64,000 nt of DNA from Linepithema humile (lineage: Eukaryota > Arthropoda > Insecta > Hymenoptera > Formicidae): assembly GCF_040581485.1 (NCBI RefSeq), contig NC_090134.1:17227501-17291500 (forward strand). The letters are read 5' to 3'. The notes below the pieces were generated by a model. That model did not search any database. It saw nothing but the letters and a program-made list of their open reading frames with translations, and was not told the DNA's origin. Of this stretch, positions 10,228 to 23,900 are shown in pieces. Numbering within the stretch: position 1 is the first letter of the stretch; every line of letters begins with the position of its first letter. Position numbers and translations under genes: made by a program.

Positions 10228-13200
10228 TTGCTTTCTTCAATCTTGAATGACCATAAAACTTTTCTTCTTACTGCGAGACGAAGTTGCGCACGCTAAAGTA
10301 ATTTTACTTCAATTTGCAATACAGATAAGGTTGTAAAACCTTGTGAGTGAGTAAGACGTTGATCGAAGCGCAACGAAGGATTCGCGTAGAGCGACCATTT
10401 TTCCACGGTGGAATTATTATCTGAATAAAACGCACGTTATTCTTGTACGAGTCGAAATTGTCGACAATTAAGATGCATGAGGAGCGATAGAAACGAGGGC
10501 AGGAACGCGATCTCTGCGGTCGGCGGTGCATTAAAATTTATCAAGCGAAAGTGCAAAAACGATGTCCTTAGGGCGCGCCGGAGCTGGCGCATCAATTATG
10601 TAAGCAAGTAGGTCAGAAAAATCCATGGTCAATTTCGTCCGGCGAATTGTGGTCGCGCGGCCGTGATCGCGGTCGGCAGTTTTAACGCCGCGCGCTTCTA
10701 GAATTCCCCCGACGAATAAAACATTTCGACGCTAATTGAGCTGATTTCACTCGGGGCTCGTCTCCGGAAGACCGACGACCAAACTAACCGATATCGCAGT
10801 CGAAATTTCCGCGAAAGTCTCTCGTATACGCGCGAATGCGAATCACATGTTAATCGCGAGGTGAACTTTCGCGGTAGACACGAAGAATTGAGCGCAATTA
10901 CAGACCAGTATGAGAATTTCGAAATTTTTCGAGGTCAACGATCGATTAGATCTGCCAATAGCGCGGCGATTCGAGCGTCGCTATTCAACGCGGGCGAGCG
11001 GTGTTTGAGCAGTTGTGTTTAAGGTTCGAGATAACGGAGCCGGTGTCTCATTAAACCATCTTGTCGAAGGTGTCTCTTGTTAAAGACCGCTAATACCCAC
11101 TTCCTGACTTTCTCCAACTCTAATTGTCGCGGCCGTTGAACAACGGCGCACAGCAAATTTCTTTCAATTACGCGCGATCACGCGTAATGACGACATTCGC
11201 GGCCGATTCCGTTTACACGCGCCGCGCCGCTTTCACGACCGAACAGATCTAGGCGAGAGATGACTCGCTACGACGAGGAGAATGATAATACGAAAAATAC
11301 ACATTGCTTTCTTTTTTCTTTTTTTTCAAACTGCGATCGTTCACTTCTGCGTCTCGTCACTTGTCGTATGAATTACACGGAGAATTACAATCTCGCGCTT
11401 TCAGGTATTCTCGGATAATAGAGTACGTCGACGGGAAGTGGAAGATATGGCCCGCTATCGTCGAGACGACGTTATCTCGGTGTCATTAATTAACGAGGCT
11501 AATGGTGCCGCGACCCGGACGAGTCGTCGCGCGTACACCTGGATTAATTAGACTGGAAACAGGTTGTTGTTACCCGAGGATAATTTCGCGACTCTACATC
11601 GCTCTCGCGAATGCAAATTAATTATTCAGCCGGACAGAGTCCGGCCTTAAGCCACGCGAATGTATTCGTTCCGCCCGCCGTAGACTCGCGTAGGACGCGA
11701 TTTAACGAGAGTCAACATTTAGCAGAGAGAATATTTCGAGACGCGGCCAGAGATATGTGTTATTTTGTCGGGATTTTTCGAACGCTCGAGCGGAACTCTC
11801 AAATATTCCGACTATTGCTGCAGACTCGCGATTTTTTTTTCAAAGAATGGACTGTCCGAAACTCATGTTTTGTCAATCTCTCGAGAGGTAAAAGGGATAA
11901 AAGCGAAATTCGGGAAGATACAATTGTATTTTTTTTAAATCCGGGATTGATTCGAGCAACGGGGAAAAAAAATTGTTGTTTCGAATTTCGCTTCGATTAC
12001 ATCGGCGGGATTTCGTTGCATTTTTCCATCACGTTTCGCGCACCGGTCCGAGCCGAAAGTCTCGCGCTCGCTCGTCAACGAGTTAACGAGCACCGGTGCG
12101 TTTTACAAGTAAGCCGCATTCTGAATAGCAAGTCGCACGCTAGCCGTCCGCTCATATAAATCCTCTAGTTAGCTGTAAATTTACGTTGATTGGACGCACC
12201 GTCCAATGGGATTATGCAGCCTTGGTGCTTAATGGAATTTGCAAGTTCAAACTGACAGCGGCGCACATTGCTCGACGCGCACCGGACTCCACGTGCCACG
12301 TTTGTTTGTTGTCGCTACTATGGTTTCCCGATTATTATTTTTCCACGTGCGCTCTGCACGACTGTATTTCCGCAATCGGGAGAGACGTGTGCGCCGCGAC
12401 TCAGACTCAAGGTCGCTGACGAGTCGCGCGTTTTCTTCTACCGAGTAAATTTTTATTTACGACGCGACATTATATACGTGTTTTCCGCGCGAGTCGCCGG
12501 AACGGAAAGAGCGAAAAAAAAAAGAAGTTTGCGATTTATTCCGCAGCGTGCCTCGCTCCGAGCGAGCGATAAACCCTCGACACGCCGGCTGGGGTTAACG
12601 GCTTAAAAGTGGCGGCCGTTGATAGCAAGGCCGTTGTTGGAACGTATCGGCGATGAATCACGGGCCGGCTTTCGCACATAATAGGACGAAGTCCGCGAAT
12701 CGTTGCATTATTGCCGCTGTGCATCTGTACTGGTGCACGTGGGCGAGCGCAGCGATTCGCGAAACTTAACGCGCGTGGGCGGGCGCGCGGATGCAAAATT
12801 AATCGTTCGCAAATGCGAAAGCACTGGCGCGCGGCTCGCGTTTAACTCGCAATCGCGCCACGAATTAAGCTGAGCTTCGCTCGCGCGTGCCAACAGTGCC
12901 GGAGTCCATTTCTCGTCCCTATTCAGCACGTACGCGCGGCATTTGTACGCCCGGTTTAACCCGTAAAATAATGCCCCGGATTGATATAACAGAGTCAATA
13001 AATCAGAGAATTGTTCCTTTCTTCGCACGACAACGATTTCATCGCGCGGCTAATTAACGCTCGCCTTATCGCGGAGTTTTTAATTGAATTTACACAGAGT
13101 CGTCGATGTGAAAGAGAGAGGCGCGTGAACCTCTGAGAATCGGAACGATATTCCGTTGTCGGACGTGCAATATAAGCAGAATAATCGCAATAATTGCGCA

Positions 13201-16200
13201 CACGCGCGATATCGGGACTCCGAGAGATAGCACGCGCGGCGCAGATTCTCCTCTGGTGGTCTCGCGTCTCCGGTTTTGAGAACCTTCGCAAATCTCTCGA
13301 GTGGGCGCTAAACACGTTTACTTACCACGATGCACCGACACGCGTCGCTATGTATATAACGCGCGTTTGTACACAAGAGTGTACCGGGTCGTCGGACTTT
13401 CGACGAGCATTATCGCACTTTTGCGCGCGTTTTGAAGGGGGAGCTTTTTCGCAGACGGGACCTTCGGCTACGACGCAGTATTCTTTCGCGCGCGTCAAGT
13501 GCGCCCCTCACGTATTCCTGCCTCGCGCGAAACGCACGAATTGAGGCAGTAATGATAGCGGCCGGTAATGACAGTGCGTTTACGCGCGACGCGAGATTAA
13601 TAAAATAAGTAGGCAATAAATAGGAAAATAATCACCGCCGATCGCCGCATGCGTCGCCTGATTAATGGACCCCTTTTCGCCGTGCGAAATCGATTCGCGC
13701 GACAATCAATTATTTTCACAAAACAAAATGATTCATCGAGAGATTATGCGCGCGACGAAAGGTTGAAATACACGCGCGCGCGCGCGTTTGTCTCGTCGCT
13801 TTCGACGAAATTAGGCCTTTCAAGGATACGGCGCGTCATCGAGCTATTCTTACACGACGAGATTAATGTGGCTGCGAATCTGCGACGCCTCGAGCTCCGT
13901 CGCGATCGATACAGAGCGCAGCGACGTCGCTTTGATCATTCTTTATGATCAGCAAGCTGTTAAATCCTTTCTGAGCACAGTCGGCGGGCACGTTCGTAAC
14001 TGGAAGGAACTGTTTTGCGTCAGACGCGCACATTGTCGTCGCTTCATTCATGAAAGCACGCTTCCTCGAGCACCCACGCTCTTCTCACTTCCTCGTCGTA
14101 ACGCGGTGACCAGCGTTATTTTCATTCATACGCGTCGCATCTTACGCACACCGGAGATTCCTTACGCGCGTGAGTCATCGGCGGCGCCCGGTGTTACGGA
14201 GCGAGCACGCGGCGCAGGTAGTCGATTGCCGATCGTCGTGGATACCGCGCGAGCTAATATTCGCGCGCTTTCGCCGAGCGTAACACTTGGTCGCGCCGCG
14301 TGATACCAATCGGTGCGCGATAAGTGAGAGCGAGCGAATGAAGTTCCACGAGTGGCAGAATCGCGCCGAGATTTGGCTCGGAGTGGGAAGGGCGCGGGAA
14401 GGATGCTTCCAGGCAAGTATATTCGAGAATTGTCGCAAATGTGGGTCGCTTGAGATTAATAGGAACGGCGCGGCCGCGTCGCGTTACGTTCCATCGGTAA
14501 TACGAAAAGTTACGCGAGAGATGGAGAAAAGTTTCCTCTCCGAACTTTCTCTCCTCCGGACGCCTGTGAACGCTCCTTTACCGTTATCTCCGCCGCGCGG
14601 AGATAATCTCGAAGCGAATGATGGACAGTGACGGACAGTCTCGGTGTTCGCGGCGGTGCGCGAAACTGCGTGCGGAAAAACCGCGCGCGAAAAGGATGGA
14701 TCGTGCGCGACGTGTACGACCCGACAGGCAGTGCTTTCAGGAGCGCGAATTAAAATTCCGGCATTCAGATAGGCTTTTCTTAATGGTCCCGACCTGCATT
14801 AGCCGTGAGTCATTTCCTTCGCTGACTGGATAGAACTGGGGACGGCGGCACCTAACGCACAATTACGCGCGTCACGAACGAGCGGGTTCACCCATACACT
14901 CGGCAATCAACTCGCGCGATCTGCGGGTTTCTTTCTTCGCGTGTATGTACTCTAATGACGTTTGCGCGGTCCTTGTCTTATTTCGCTCGCCCGAGTTGTA
15001 TCTCGTGTCCGGCACTGCTATCGGCACTTATCTTTCTGAGAAACGATTAGGCGGGACCGAGTACTTTTCCTCCGCAGTCATTCGTATCCCCGCGATTATG
15101 TCGTGTTCTTCGTTACAATTTGCATTAGCCATCCGATGTCCATAATAATAAACATGACATTTTTCACTCGTAATCTGGAACTGTTAACTTCGCAGTGTTG
15201 AACTTTGCGTTGAAATTCTTTGAAAGGAAACGCGGAGAGTATCAAGCCCGTTTACGAGCGTTTAATAAAACGCTCACGGCTTTCCCAAGTTAATTATCGA
15301 CGCCAACGGGAGCACTGCATCGCGAGGTCCGCGCGGATTATTAATGAGCAGGAAGTGGCACGCTTGATGAAGAATCTGCATTTTTACGCATTCGCGTTTC
15401 ACGACTTCGTTGAGAGAATATTTTAAAGTAAAATAATCCGTTTCTTTCTGCTTCCGTGTTAAATAGCTTATACGCGCGCATGACTGAGCGTGAATAATGC
15501 CGTGAATAAGTGAATAATACCGTCGAATGAGTCATATTAGATGAATAATCATTGCAACAAATGCAACAGGTGCAAATAATGAATTCTTTCTTCGTTAAAT
15601 AGCATTTTCTTTTCTTCTTTTTCTTTTTCTGTGACAATCCGACCTTCTTTTATGCGCGAACGTTCACAAAGAATACGAATTGCATTGTGGATTTTGTTCT
15701 GCAACGCGTTGCACGACTCAGAGCATTGCTAGCGATGGCTCGAGCGGCGCGTCGAATTGGCGTAAAAATCGCGGAGGGGCCAGCGATCGGGCGCTTTAGA
15801 TCGTTGGCGAAGTTACAACAGAGAGTTCGAACGTGAGAGATCGGCGAGTATTCACTCGTGGCCGTTCTAGGCCGCGTTTCTGCATCGGAAAACAGAACGG
15901 CGCGACAGAACGGCCCTTGAAGCGTTGCGCACGGCAATAATGATGAAATCCACAGTCATTACCTGTTTCATGCGAATTCGCGGAAGCATAAAGTGTGCCA
16001 GACATCTCGCCACACTGGGCCGTGTATCTCACTCGAGTATGAAAATACGTTCCAATAAACGCGGTGATTCTTCGCGCTGGCTTTCGATTTTTAGGCGCTA
16101 CCTTTTCAGAATTTCGACGCGGCGCCGAGAGAAAATTGCGCCGTTTTCTCGCGAATTGCCGCAACATCGAGCGGAAAATCAGCACTTACAAACACCATTT

Positions 16201-19200
16201 TCCTTCGGGAAATATTGCGACAACGTGAACGAGTGTTTTACGATCCGATAGCTGAAGGACGAAAATCTCACGTCTATATAAATCTCCGGAAATATATATG
16301 AGAACGTAATAAAAAAGAACATTTAACGGTGAGATATAAAACAAAATAAGAAATATTATTCAAAAGTTGAATATAAAATATCCATGCGTATCTATAAAAT
16401 ATGTGGAGTTGTTAAAGCGGTGCATGATATTGTTTCGAGAGAATAGTCGTGCGCTCGTAGCATTTCCATATACGTATCTGCGCCCGCGGTGCAATCTCGC
16501 AATTTTTACGAATCCCGCGACATGGCACGTCCGTCCGTTTATCGTCGCGATTATTATGGAACACGCCATTCGTTATTACCAAACAAAGCGCACGCGGAGA
16601 GCGCGGGAGAATATTATCGGTCTCTTGAAACTCCTTTTCCTCTCGAGGAATTACGAGGATTACGTCTGTCACGTGAGCTGTCGAGGACTCTCCCGAGAGC
16701 GAACTCGGGACCCGACCTAACTTCATATCGACTTTCGACCGGTTGCATCGCTCCCGACGCGTTTCGGCGCGCAAGCAAAATAGACAAAGTTCGTCCTACT
16801 GTAATGTATGATAATACGATGCGCCTCGGAGCAATGCATGAGATATAAATAAATCACGAGAGAAAGCGGCTCCTTTCATTCTTCTTGTTTACGAGCGCGG
16901 CTGAAATCATCGGAAAGAATATGATTTTTTCTGTTTTTTTTTTTCTTTTAATCATCGACCACACTTGACAAACGATTCTCGACAGAGAAATAAAAAATGG
17001 TATGTATAGACATTTTTCAGACGGAGGAATCTGTTTGTGCGACAAATTTGAATATGATTTGTGAGTCATGCTGTTGCGAACTTTTCTTCCAGTTTGCATC
17101 ACGTGGCGATTAAATGGTGTGGGCAACGCGCATTCCTTTCCTTGTTAAAAAATTGTTTCGGAAAATTTATGTAGAACTGCGAATAATTTTCACGAGGTGT
17201 TTCGTCGCAACGCGCAGTTCGCCACGTTACGTATCTCGTATACATATATAATGTATTACGCTACGAAACAGAGATAGCTCCAGGAAGTTTCTGGTGACGC
17301 TCGGCTACGATAAGAATGCACTTCCCCGAAGAACTTTGTTATTCGAATACCGGTAAAAAATGCCGAACGAATTACGAAAATATGGTCACCTGCAGACGGT
17401 GAGGTATGCTTTTATCTGCATTCGACACGGTGGAAAGTTCCATTTCCGAATAAATATCGGACAGTCGTCATTGAATCGGCGCACTGTCCCTCTCGTTTTC
17501 GTGACGCGGTATAATCGCCGTTGAGACGATGAATCATGCGACTTTTTTTTCACGTTGCTCCTAAGAAACCTGGTTGCCACTGCGTGCCTCTCGACGCATT
17601 TGCATTGGCATTCGTCTCTGCAAATTAATTGTTTAATACGTGAGTCGGCCTTGTCTCGACGCGAAACGGTTCATTGGAAATTCTGTTTACGTAGAATTTG
17701 ACTTTCTACTATTTTGGGAATATATTGCCTTGCGTCGCCGAAGATGGAAAGTACGCGTAGGCGACGGGAAACATCCCTCCGCAGTGTGATATTACATTCG
17801 AAACTAAATTAAGCTTATCGATTCATCGACGAGCGCGTTAGAGATAACGGAATTCGTGGAAAGCTATTAGAAGTTTCGAGGAAACGAACACACTCATGCG
17901 CCTTTCTGATAATGAGTCACCCACAGTAGTCCGCTATCGTACAGGTGAAGTCACTCAGCCGTTTTGTCCGGCTCCGAGGACAGCGATGTATATTCCTTCG
18001 CGTGCAGCGACGCTACGTCGGCGCAAAAAAAGACCGCTCGCCCACCGCGACGATTACGGTTAGAAACCCTCTTTCGTAGAATCGGGTCAGACAGCTGTCG
18101 CATACACCTCGGCGGCTATCTCTTCCTTCTCGTCGTTTCTTCTTTATGACAGCGCAACAAAGGCCCGCGATCACATGCGCACGCCGGACACCCACGCGAG
18201 CGAGCGCACACACCCTCGTGCAGTTTGCGCCGACATAATGGGCCCCGTGCGGACTCTTCCATTGTCCACTTACGGTTAAAGTCTCCTAGCAAGCGTCCTG
18301 ACGTGCGGCAGAGGAGGAAGAATACTAACATAGTCGGGAAGGGGCGGGAGGAAGTCGCGTATAGCGACGCACGAGACCAGGGCTCCAATGTCGTGTCGGG
18401 CCGGACGGTCGCTGCCGCGAATTTATGCGATTATCCTGGCGGCGGCGGCGGCGGCAAACGGCGGGATTATCGCGAGATATCACGGGACTCTAGGCGTTGT
18501 CGGGGCCCGTTATAAACCGTTGCCATTACGTGACAGGCGTATTGGACAACTCGTATCCTCGCCGGTGTTGCTGTTATTATTAGGATATTCCTCTCGTTCG
18601 TGACATCATGCGCCATTGTCGCCCACGCGAATAGAATATTTTGCTTTTTTTGACCGTTTAGAATATTTTGGTAACATTTTTGCGTGATGCATGGTGTAGA
18701 TTTTTTTTTCGGTACGGATTTAGGAGTATACGATTTTATATTCCAGCACAAATAAATTCCCGTTGCGCGAAATAAATAACTAAAAAATGTAAAAAAAGGA
18801 GATATTAAACATCGAAACAGTGAAATTAGAAATAAAGTTAAACGGAGCACCCGCGGTGGAACGACCGAGAACTAGATCTAATTGCCTCGGGCGGCAAAAA
18901 ATTTGCGAGCGGCTTCCATTATGAAAGAGTGTCTAATTGGAAATCCCCGAAAGACGCTAAATGAAATGTCAGTTCGCTGGCGCTTGACCCTGCCGCGTGG
19001 GTTAAAGGCCGAGGTAACATATCCACCTCGCGTAACTAGCAAGCCGAGCGATATAAATGGAGCACGAAACCGAGATAAACATCGCGAGACATGCGGTCGG
19101 TCGACGCTACATCGGCACGAAAAAGTTACTCCACCTGCTGCTGCTGTTACCGCGATGCGACGAAGATCCGTCCTCACGCGATCGAGAAGTCTGCGGTTTT

Positions 19201-20379
19201 CGTCCCGCGCGGTCTCGTTGAGGTAATGCTGGTCCTCCCGGCTAGTCTGAAAGATGCATGCGTTACTCCGACAAGTTGATCCCAACCACAGAGGTGATAT
19301 AATCACGATCCAGTTGTATATAAAGTGTCTCGGGTTTCCCGCATTTTATATTTCGTCCGCGACTGCTTCCTCCATCATTTTTCCTTTAAGAAATTATCGC
19401 AATTATTATTAGTATATCATTTATTCGTGTTTAATATAAGCAATTATTTTCAATCATATTTAGCGAACATTTTTTGGAATTTCGCGAGAATATTGCTTTT
19501 GCGCGTAGAATTTGCCGGACGCTTAAACTTTTTGCGAGCGTATTCGCCTCGCGTTTCGTCGAATATCGGGCGGAAGTGAGTCGGCCGCGCAAATCCGCAA
19601 TTTCCACTCGTCACTTCGCAGGGAGTTAACGGCAGATAAGAGTGAAAGTAAAGCGAACGCGCAACTTTTTGCTCACGACCGGACGATTTATATTTATTTT
19701 GCGTTGCGCCGCGCGCTCCGCCCGGCGAGATAGTCGCGGCATAAAGGATTTTCCATCTCTCCTCGAACACGTAGTTATAAATCATGCATGGAGAGCACGG
19801 TGTATACACAGAAATGCCGGGAACCGCGTAACCGGCCTCGAGATATCGATGCGCTTCTTATTTACGTTTCGTGTGATCGTATAATTTATGACGCTCGGTT
19901 TATGATGTTTACACCAGTCTGATAGCAAGTCTTTGTTTTGACGTATTAAACGCCGCCATCTACTGTTCCAAGTGTACGCTGATTCTTTCACATTGTACGC
20001 ACGGTCCAGGTGTGACTTATTATGTCCACCGGTTCTATACGGAAAATCATACAAACCGTTCGGAGCCTCTTTTCCCACGTTTCCTGCAAAAAAAAGGAAA
20101 GAAAGAACGTCTCATTATCCCGGCAGATACACCCTTTGCCATTCATCGATTCAATTTTCTCCGGCGCATACACGCGCGCCGAGAGAAGCCCACGCACGCA
20201 ACACATGGCCGTACGCAGCAGCTGTTCCACACGGCGTGGTCCACGACACGCGTGTGCGTGCGCTCTCGGCAGCGGCGATTGGCGCTCGACGCCGCGACGA
20301 CTGGACGGTGGGGATAAGGAAATGCGCGCGGGTGGGGTGGGACGGCGGCCGCGATTACCCGAAGCACCGGGGGATATCG
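10228..20379. other. No conserved gene; CpG-rich flank or long intron
   Basis: About 10 kb without recognised protein or RNA genes. The many frames of 60-180 codons are Arg/Ser/Ala-rich, overlap on both strands and lack homology, as expected of stop-poor CpG-rich DNA. It includes a (CG)n run at 13772-13786 and a (GGC)n run at 18438-18455. GC content rises from about 20120 towards the Dyrk2 promoter. Confidence 0.5.
14338..14412 (+). CDS. Weak candidate first exon with GC donor (25 codons)
   Basis: ATG frame beginning MKFHEWQNRAEIWLGVGRA, reaching CAG then GCAAGT at 14413, a consensus-like GC donor, in phase 0. GC donors are rare, so this is less likely than the GT-ended candidates. Confidence 0.1.
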
Positions 20380-20400
20380 TGTTGTGAGTGAGTGAAAACC

Positions 20401-20424
20401 AGTCAGTCAGTCAGTCACTCAGTC
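20401..20424 (+). repeat. AGTC tandem repeat in the Dyrk2 leader/promoter
   Basis: Four AGTC units followed by a shifted ACTCAGTC. Each unit creates a TCAGT initiator-like core, so it may produce several start sites. Confidence 0.8.
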
Positions 20425-20773
20425 AAGCGGCAGAGCGAGCACGCCGCGGTAGCTCGCTCGACGAGAGCTCACCAACCCTTTTTCGCATTTTCTCGAGAGA
20501 AAGGGACACGCGAATTCGCGTGTCCGCAAACACCTGTGTGAAATTACGACGACGAGCGAGGCTCCCTCCCCCGCCCCCCTTCTTTTCCGCTCACTCGCCG
20601 AGATCGTCCTCGCAATTTCGGAATCCTCACTGCCGTAACACTGCCCCCCTTACGCGCTTCCGCCGCATGTCTATCTCGCGTTATACCGCAAGGAGCGGAA
20701 TTCCATTTCGTCGCGATCGACGCGGTCTGTGCCAATGAACCCCGGTATCAGTGCGGTGATCGATAGTCAGCGC

Positions 20774-20813
20774 AGTAGTAGTAGTAGTAGTAGTAGTAGT
20801 AGTCGTCTGTTCT
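20774..20813 (+). repeat. (AGT)13 microsatellite in the Dyrk2 5' UTR
   Basis: Forty nucleotides of perfect AGT repeat, ending 28 nt before the start codon. In the other frames it reads as repeated TAG stops or Val/Ser codons, so a frame running into the ATG is blocked in one phase. Length variation between individuals is likely. Confidence 0.95.
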
Positions 20814-20841
20814 GCGTGACAAGTGAGAAGCAGCAGCTAGG

Positions 20842-20931
20842 ATGCCGAGCCAAACAACCACGATCCTGCTCAAGTGCTCCATGGTAGATGTGCCCGCGCT
20901 CAACCACGTGAAACTCAAATCCCTCTACGGA
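20842..20931 (+). CDS. Dyrk2: Dyrk2 coding exon 1 (residues 1-30)
   Basis: Starts at an ATG preceded by purine-rich leader and reads MPSQTTTILLKC followed by SMVDVPALNHVKLKSLYG, then the consensus donor GTAAGT at 20932. It ends in phase 0 and so joins the exon at 31740. Third codon positions are GC-rich, as in the other coding exons. I recognise no domain. It could be one of several alternative first exons. Confidence 0.75.
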
Positions 20932-23900
20932 GTAAGTACTACGCGGCTGCGCGCGCGTGTCTACTCGATAGAGAGCCCGAGGGATGTAACGGTACGTCGG
21001 GATGATGTCGTCTGGTCGATCCCGCGAGATCTCGCCGACGCCGCGCGGAAGGCTGCTACCGTGAGAAGATCGAGCGCGACTGTCTCTCGCGATACATAGA
21101 GATCTTTGTTACTCGCGTTTCCCCGCGCCGCACGTGCCGCGGAATTGTTTTCCGAGTCTTGAGTATCGTTTGTCTATTATCTCCGATTTATCAAGGGGTG
21201 ACGCACGGCCAATGAGCTCACACGCTTGGTTCACGTGCGACATTTTATTCCAATTCTAATGACTACCCGGATGTTATTGTCCGCGGTAAAACGCAGTTCC
21301 GCTGACCGACTTCTTTTGTCAGCCGTCGAAAAGTCGTTGAACGTAAACATCTCCCGCGCGACCTCCGTTTCGGTTCACGCAAAATTTTTTTACCCGCCCA
21401 GTGTACGATTCTAAACACGAACGAATGCTCGTAGAAATTTCCAAAACAAAAATCCACGCCACACTCGACGGACGTTTGACGCGCTGTATATCTCTTTCGG
21501 ATCTCGCGAAACTTCCCAGAAGCCTCGGTGTCCGTTTTTTTTTTCCACGAACGAAAGCAGGCGTGTGCATCGTCACGAACGGAGTGAAACGACCGGACGG
21601 AGGGTCACTTGGAGAAGAAGAAAAGAAATACACGCGTGTACACGTTTGCGGCCGGAGGGTATCCATGGGGTGAATAAAAGGGAAGGTCTGCCGCGGGGAA
21701 CGCGCCGCGTCTGGAGATGTTTGCGCCTCATTAACGTTAACCTCATTCGATGCGAATGCATTCACGAGACAGGCGCGCGCGTTCGTCTCACGCTCGGTTG
21801 TGCAGTCTTCTCGCGCGTGGGTGCGCAGAATAGCGCAGCGCGGCGGCTTGTTTGGACGGACAAATAGATGGTCTTTTTCAGTTTACTAAATTGCTAGAAA
21901 ATTCAATTGTCGAGGTGTGTAAGTTTTGAGAAAACCTCAATTTGCATTTTAACGAGAAAACTTTTTTCCAGAAAGGAAAAAGGAGTTTATATTCAGTCAC
22001 GCATTTTTGAGTTAAAAAAAATTTTGCCAAGCAAAAAACATTTCTTGTCGGTTGTCTCCGCTTTCTTCGGAAGTCCCTCGGTGATAGAAATTTCTCCTCG
22101 CCATAGTCTGCAACAGGTAGAAATACGCTACTGCGTCGCTGCGCCAGCGAGGAGTGCAACGTGAGCGCACGAGTTAATCGTAACCGACGCTCGTATTGGC
22201 AAGCGGACAATGGAGTCGTGTTGCAACGCGAAGAAAAATGCGTCGAGCGTATTGTTTGCCGCGACAAGATACGAATACGCAGTATACGAAAACGCGAAAG
22301 CATCAATAACAAGCTAGCCGAGAAAATCCAATCTCTCGACGATTATGTTTTGGTAAACGGCTAAAGGTTATCATTCCAATTATCAGCACGCCGAAGCCAT
22401 TCCCTAAATCCTCGTGGTACACATACATAATATTTATATATACATATATTTATATGTTTATCTTAATCACGCAAGTTACGGCGAAATGTTAAGTATATTC
22501 CGCGCGTACTTACGTTCTTGAATGGTGCGCGCTCGATTTACGAAGACCGAAATTAAATTCCTAATTATCTCGCTAATCTTGTTAAAACACGAAATATATA
22601 TGTTGCCCTCGACGCGCTCAGATAGCGTATCGCCCCTATTGTATCTAATATGAGGCAGCGCGCGATTCAATCAATGTGACGATGCATTATCCATTAGATC
22701 GATATCGAGCCGATACACGAAGAGAGATAGAGAGAGAAAGAAAGATACATCGAAGCAACGTGACTGCTGGGATGCGACGAAGCTTAACATTCATATGCCT
22801 CACGCGTAAAGTCTATGTTCTAAATATAAAGAGTCGAGCCCGTTCTTCGAGTACGGCAGGAGGGAAAAAACCATGGGAAGAGAGCGCGCGTTACAGGAGC
22901 TTCGAGATGGTCGAGCAATCAAACACGCACGAAAGTAGAGTCACACTTGGATTTTTCGGTCAGTCGGTGTGACATTCAATTTCACAGAATTTCACAGATA
23001 CGTCAGATCGGGTATCTCAACTTTGATTGCGAGAAGATTGCGTAAAAGTCACTTCCGAGATACGGAGGAAAGCTGATAATCCGGAGATTAAACGGTATTC
23101 TAGAGAGCGCGAGACTTTCTCCCAATTTGTTTATCGTATTACGAATAAGCTCGCCGATACATTCAAATTTATAGGCGTTTGTTAGATCTGCGTTTCGCTT
23201 CGCATCGATTGTTCGAAGAGATAGCGTAGTCTGCGCGAGATAGGATCTACATTTAACGCGCTGAGAATGTAGCGCCCCGAAAATTCTCAGCGGGGGATGT
23301 ATTCGAGGGAGACACGCGCGTACACGTGTTTTCTAATGCTGGTCGCGTGGATGCTGCGAGCGTATCGAGTGGTATCTTGACCCTCTGCGACCAGAAAAAA
23401 AATCAGGAAAATAAATTGTCCGAGAAATCGGAGGGTCACGATAACGCTGCGTTATCTCGGATAGCGACAGCGCGCGTTGCGCATTTAATAGTCGATAGAA
23501 TTTTATCACGATTTTATCGCGATAGAAAACGAAGGATTGGACGAGCGAACTCGTCGGTAAAGTCACGCGCTTCGCCGCTTTTCCTCGTCGCCGGCGGATT
23601 TTTCTTCGCTCGAGAGATGAAGGAACGGTTCGCCGCGCGCGTGACAGATCCTGTTTACCGAAGTGTCATCGCCGAGATAAACAAAAATAGAGAACGGAAC
23701 CGAAATAACAGAGCGATGTAACGCCGTCGAATTATACGTATCAATCGTCCGGCCGCAAGAAACTTTAACACACACCGTTTTATTACAAACAAAGATTATT
23801 CGCTAAGATTAATGCTATTAGCGTTTTTCGCACTTTTATTGCGTGCGATGGAACGAAAAGTTTTTTTTTCCCGAGATCCCCGTCGCGAGACCACAGCGCG

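Larger units (their letters stand above)
20380..20841 (+). promoter_or_regulatory. Probable promoter and 5' UTR of Dyrk2 main first exon
   Basis: GC-rich block directly upstream of the ATG at 20842. It contains an AGTC-repeat (20401-20424) that supplies several copies of TCAGT, the arthropod initiator core, and an (AGT)n repeat from 20774. The transcription start is inferred, not seen. No clear TATA box sits at the expected distance. Confidence 0.4.

Noticed and set aside
11611..12159. 182-codon + strand frame
   Set aside because: It is Arg/Phe-rich, with no homology and no splice sites. It lies among many similar-length chance frames in CpG-rich, stop-poor DNA.
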